Source: an uncultured Campylobacter sp. (GTDB taxonomy: Bacteria; Campylobacterota; Campylobacteria; Campylobacterales; Campylobacteraceae). From it: a stretch of DNA of 15,187 nt. The notes under the pieces were generated by a model. That model was not told where the DNA came from and ran no database searches. It saw only the letters and a program-made list of their open reading frames with translations. Location of the stretch: contig NZ_CALIMS010000038.1 in assembly GCF_938045345.1 (NCBI RefSeq), positions 1 through 15,187 on the forward strand, in the 5' to 3' direction. Both the position numbers and the translations under genes were made by a program. Each line of letters begins with the position of its first letter. Position 1 is the stretch's first letter. This document shows positions 14,202 to 15,187 of this stretch, piece after piece.

Positions 14202-14986
14202 GCTACTCCTTTAGCGTAGTTAAAAAATTTCTCGTAATTCTCGTAAACGCTGCCTGCACAGATCATCGTAGCGTCCTCGCCTTCGAATTTTACGGGGCGT
14301 TTGATCCCCATAAATCCGTGCTCAAAGTAGGGCGCGAAGATCAAATTTTTAGTAAAATTTACGGCGATCGAGGGGTTGAGTAAAATTTTAAACCGCTCGT
14401 CTTTGAAAATTTTATACGCTACGACCTCGTTACAAAGAAATTCGATTTTAGAATTTTTTAGCTCTTTAATTTTGGTGCTAAGCTCGCGCAGACCGATCTG
14501 CATCGAAGCTAGCTCCAAATCTCCGAGTGAAATTCCTATTAAATTTGATAGGAATTTAAAAACTCTAAAATCGTATTTTAAGATAATCTCGTCTTTTCTA
14601 AATGCAAGAATTATAAAGCGATCATTGTGATTGATAACTTCGCTTAGGGCTTCATTTTCGGCGTTGAAAATCATACAGTAAATTTCAAAATCCTCAAGCA
14701 CCGCTTCTAGCTCGCGAGCATCGTCTATTTTTAACTCATCGTCGAAGCTAAGTCTAGCGCGCCAGTAATCCTGCATCGTCGCAACCGTCGGAATTCTACC
14801 ACCACTTACATGAAGCTGCGTCAAAGCCCCCTCGTCGCTTAAGCGCTTAAAATAAATTCGAATGCTAGACGCGGACATCGCTACGCCCATACGCTCACCC
14901 AGCTCGGAAGATCCGATCGGGGTGTTGCTATCGAGATAGGCGGAAATGATGGATTCCAGGATCATATCACGTTTATTCGTTTTCAC
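14198..14986 (-). CDS. hrcA: Heat-inducible transcription repressor HrcA
   Basis: The repressor that binds CIRCE and shuts off the chaperone operon until heat or misfolding; 262 residues, close to the usual size in Campylobacter. The N-terminal winged helix reads LDSNTPIGSSELGERMGVAMSASSIRIYFKRLSDEGALTQLHVSGGRIPT. I chose GTG 14986 (MKTNKRDMILES) as start. The frame stays open upstream to 15079, but that would put translation through the promoter and CIRCE operator. AAAGAG in the CIRCE right arm can serve as ribosome site. ATG 14965 is the alternative but has no ribosome site. It is the first gene of the hrcA-grpE-dnaK operon and is autoregulated if CIRCE works as usual. Confidence 0.92.
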   Translation of the reverse strand: MKTNKRDMILESIISAYLDSNTPIGSSELGERMGVAMSASSIRIYFKRLSDEGALTQLHVSGGRIPTVATMQDYWRARLSFDDELKIDDARELEAVLEDFEIYCMIFNAENEALSEVINHNDRFIILAFRKDEIILKYDFRVFKFLSNLIGISLGDLELASMQIGLRELSTKIKELKNSKIEFLCNEVVAYKIFKDERFKILLNPSIAVNFTKNLIFAPYFEHGFMGIKRPVKFEGEDATMICAGSVYENYEKFFNYAKGVA

Positions 14987-14988
14987 TT

Positions 14989-15015
14989 TTAGCACTCTTT
15001 CGGTAAGATTGCTAG
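14989..15015 (-). promoter_or_regulatory. CIRCE operator of hrcA-grpE-dnaK
   Basis: On the plus strand it reads TTAGCACTC-N9-GATTGCTAG, against the consensus TTAGCACTC-N9-GAGTGCTAA: nine of nine in one arm and seven of nine in the other. It begins one base after the -10 box and ends three bases before the chosen hrcA start, so it covers the transcription start and the ribosome site. HrcA binding here would block initiation. Confidence 0.9.
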
Positions 15016-15016
15016 T

Positions 15017-15046
15017 ATTATACAACATTGAGTGGTAGGATGTCAA
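15017..15046 (-). promoter_or_regulatory. Consensus sigma70 promoter of hrcA
   Basis: On the minus strand, TTGACA (15046-15041) and TATAAT (15022-15017) are both perfect hexamers separated by 18 bp. A perfect -35 is unusual for this group and predicts a strong promoter held down by CIRCE. Confidence 0.85.
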
Positions 15047-15072
15047 GGTTTTTATATAAATTTTATAAAATT

Positions 15073-15099
15073 TTAGCAATCGGGTCTTGAGTTTGCTAA
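15073..15099. promoter_or_regulatory. Second CIRCE-like element
   Basis: TTAGCAATC-N9-GTTTGCTAA keeps the exact CIRCE spacing. The left arm matches eight of nine and the right arm seven of nine consensus positions. It lies 27 bp upstream of the hrcA -35 box. It may be a second HrcA site or belong to a divergent gene beyond the window. HrcA binding is not proven. Confidence 0.45.
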
Positions 15100-15130
15100 A
15101 TTTTAGCTATGATTTTTGAGGTGAGCGTAT

Positions 15131-15187
15131 TTCTTGGAATTCTTGGAATTCTTGGAATTCTTGGAATTCTTGGAATTCTTGGAATTC
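15131..15187. repeat. Perfect 9-bp tandem repeat, cut by window end
   Basis: TTCTTGGAA is repeated six times without a mismatch plus TTC, filling the last 57 bases. The unit contains a GAATTC at each junction. All six reading frames through the array are open, because the unit is a multiple of three. On the plus strand a frame from ATG 15109 runs into it as Leu-Gly-Ile repeats. Total copy number and what lies beyond are not visible. Confidence 0.95.

Noticed and set aside
14987..15079. Upstream extension of hrcA to a start at 15079
   Set aside because: It would place the first 31 codons across the -35, -10 and CIRCE elements; GTG 14986 fits family length and lies after the operator.
15131..15187. 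CRISPR array
   Set aside because: The 9-bp units are directly adjacent with no spacers; this is a simple tandem repeat.

Overview
The window looks like a chromosomal segment from a GC-richer Campylobacter or close relative (order Campylobacterales). The reasons are the dense AAATTT/AAAATTT motifs between and within genes, a divergent tupA / tupB-tupC layout, an fdhD gene followed directly by a ModE-like gene, an hrcA-grpE-dnaK operon without dnaJ, and the overall protein character. I could not run searches, so the genus call rests on recognised gene order and family motifs.

Layout. Positions 1-355 are an AT-rich leader with an inverted repeat, a perfect palindrome and -10 boxes. Next comes a formate dehydrogenase gene (356-2608) read through an in-frame UGA at 785-787 as selenocysteine, with a recognisable bacterial SECIS hairpin just downstream. 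After a double-hairpin terminator lies a second transcription unit: fdhD (FDH maturation sulfurtransferase), a ModE-type regulator without a Mop/TOBE ligand domain, and a 62-residue conserved-looking small protein. A 390-bp gap leads to an accessory-looking membrane-anchored ankyrin-like protein (5060-6397), followed by a well-initiated reading frame of only 31 codons (6428-6523) that may be the stump of a lost partner. A class V aminotransferase / cysteine desulfurase-like gene follows (6582-7907). Then, on the minus strand, come tupC and tupB, with tupA divergent on the plus strand: a tungstate ABC importer. The right end is hrcA-grpE-dnaK on the minus strand behind a consensus sigma70 promoter with a CIRCE operator, a second CIRCE-like element farther upstream, and a perfect 9-bp tandem repeat running off the window edge.

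How the genes fit together. TupABC would import tungstate; FdhD would activate the metal-bis-pterin cofactor of the FDH; the ModE-like protein is the natural oxyanion-responsive regulator. The same 19-bp palindrome architecture, ATATGC-N7-GCATAT, occurs both over the tupA -10 box (10327-10345) and upstream of the FDH promoter (238-256). This is the strongest sign in the window of a shared operator tying tungstate uptake to a selenocysteine FDH. The assignment of that operator to the ModE-like protein is inference.

Repeats are a second theme. A 15-bp GAATTC-type tandem repeat lies inside the 5' end of tupC and encodes a pentapeptide-repeat extension. Related GAATT-rich sequence fills the 7908-8393 gap, and the terminal 9-bp repeat has the same GAATTC core. 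No tRNA, rRNA, CRISPR array, insertion sequence or phage gene was recognised.
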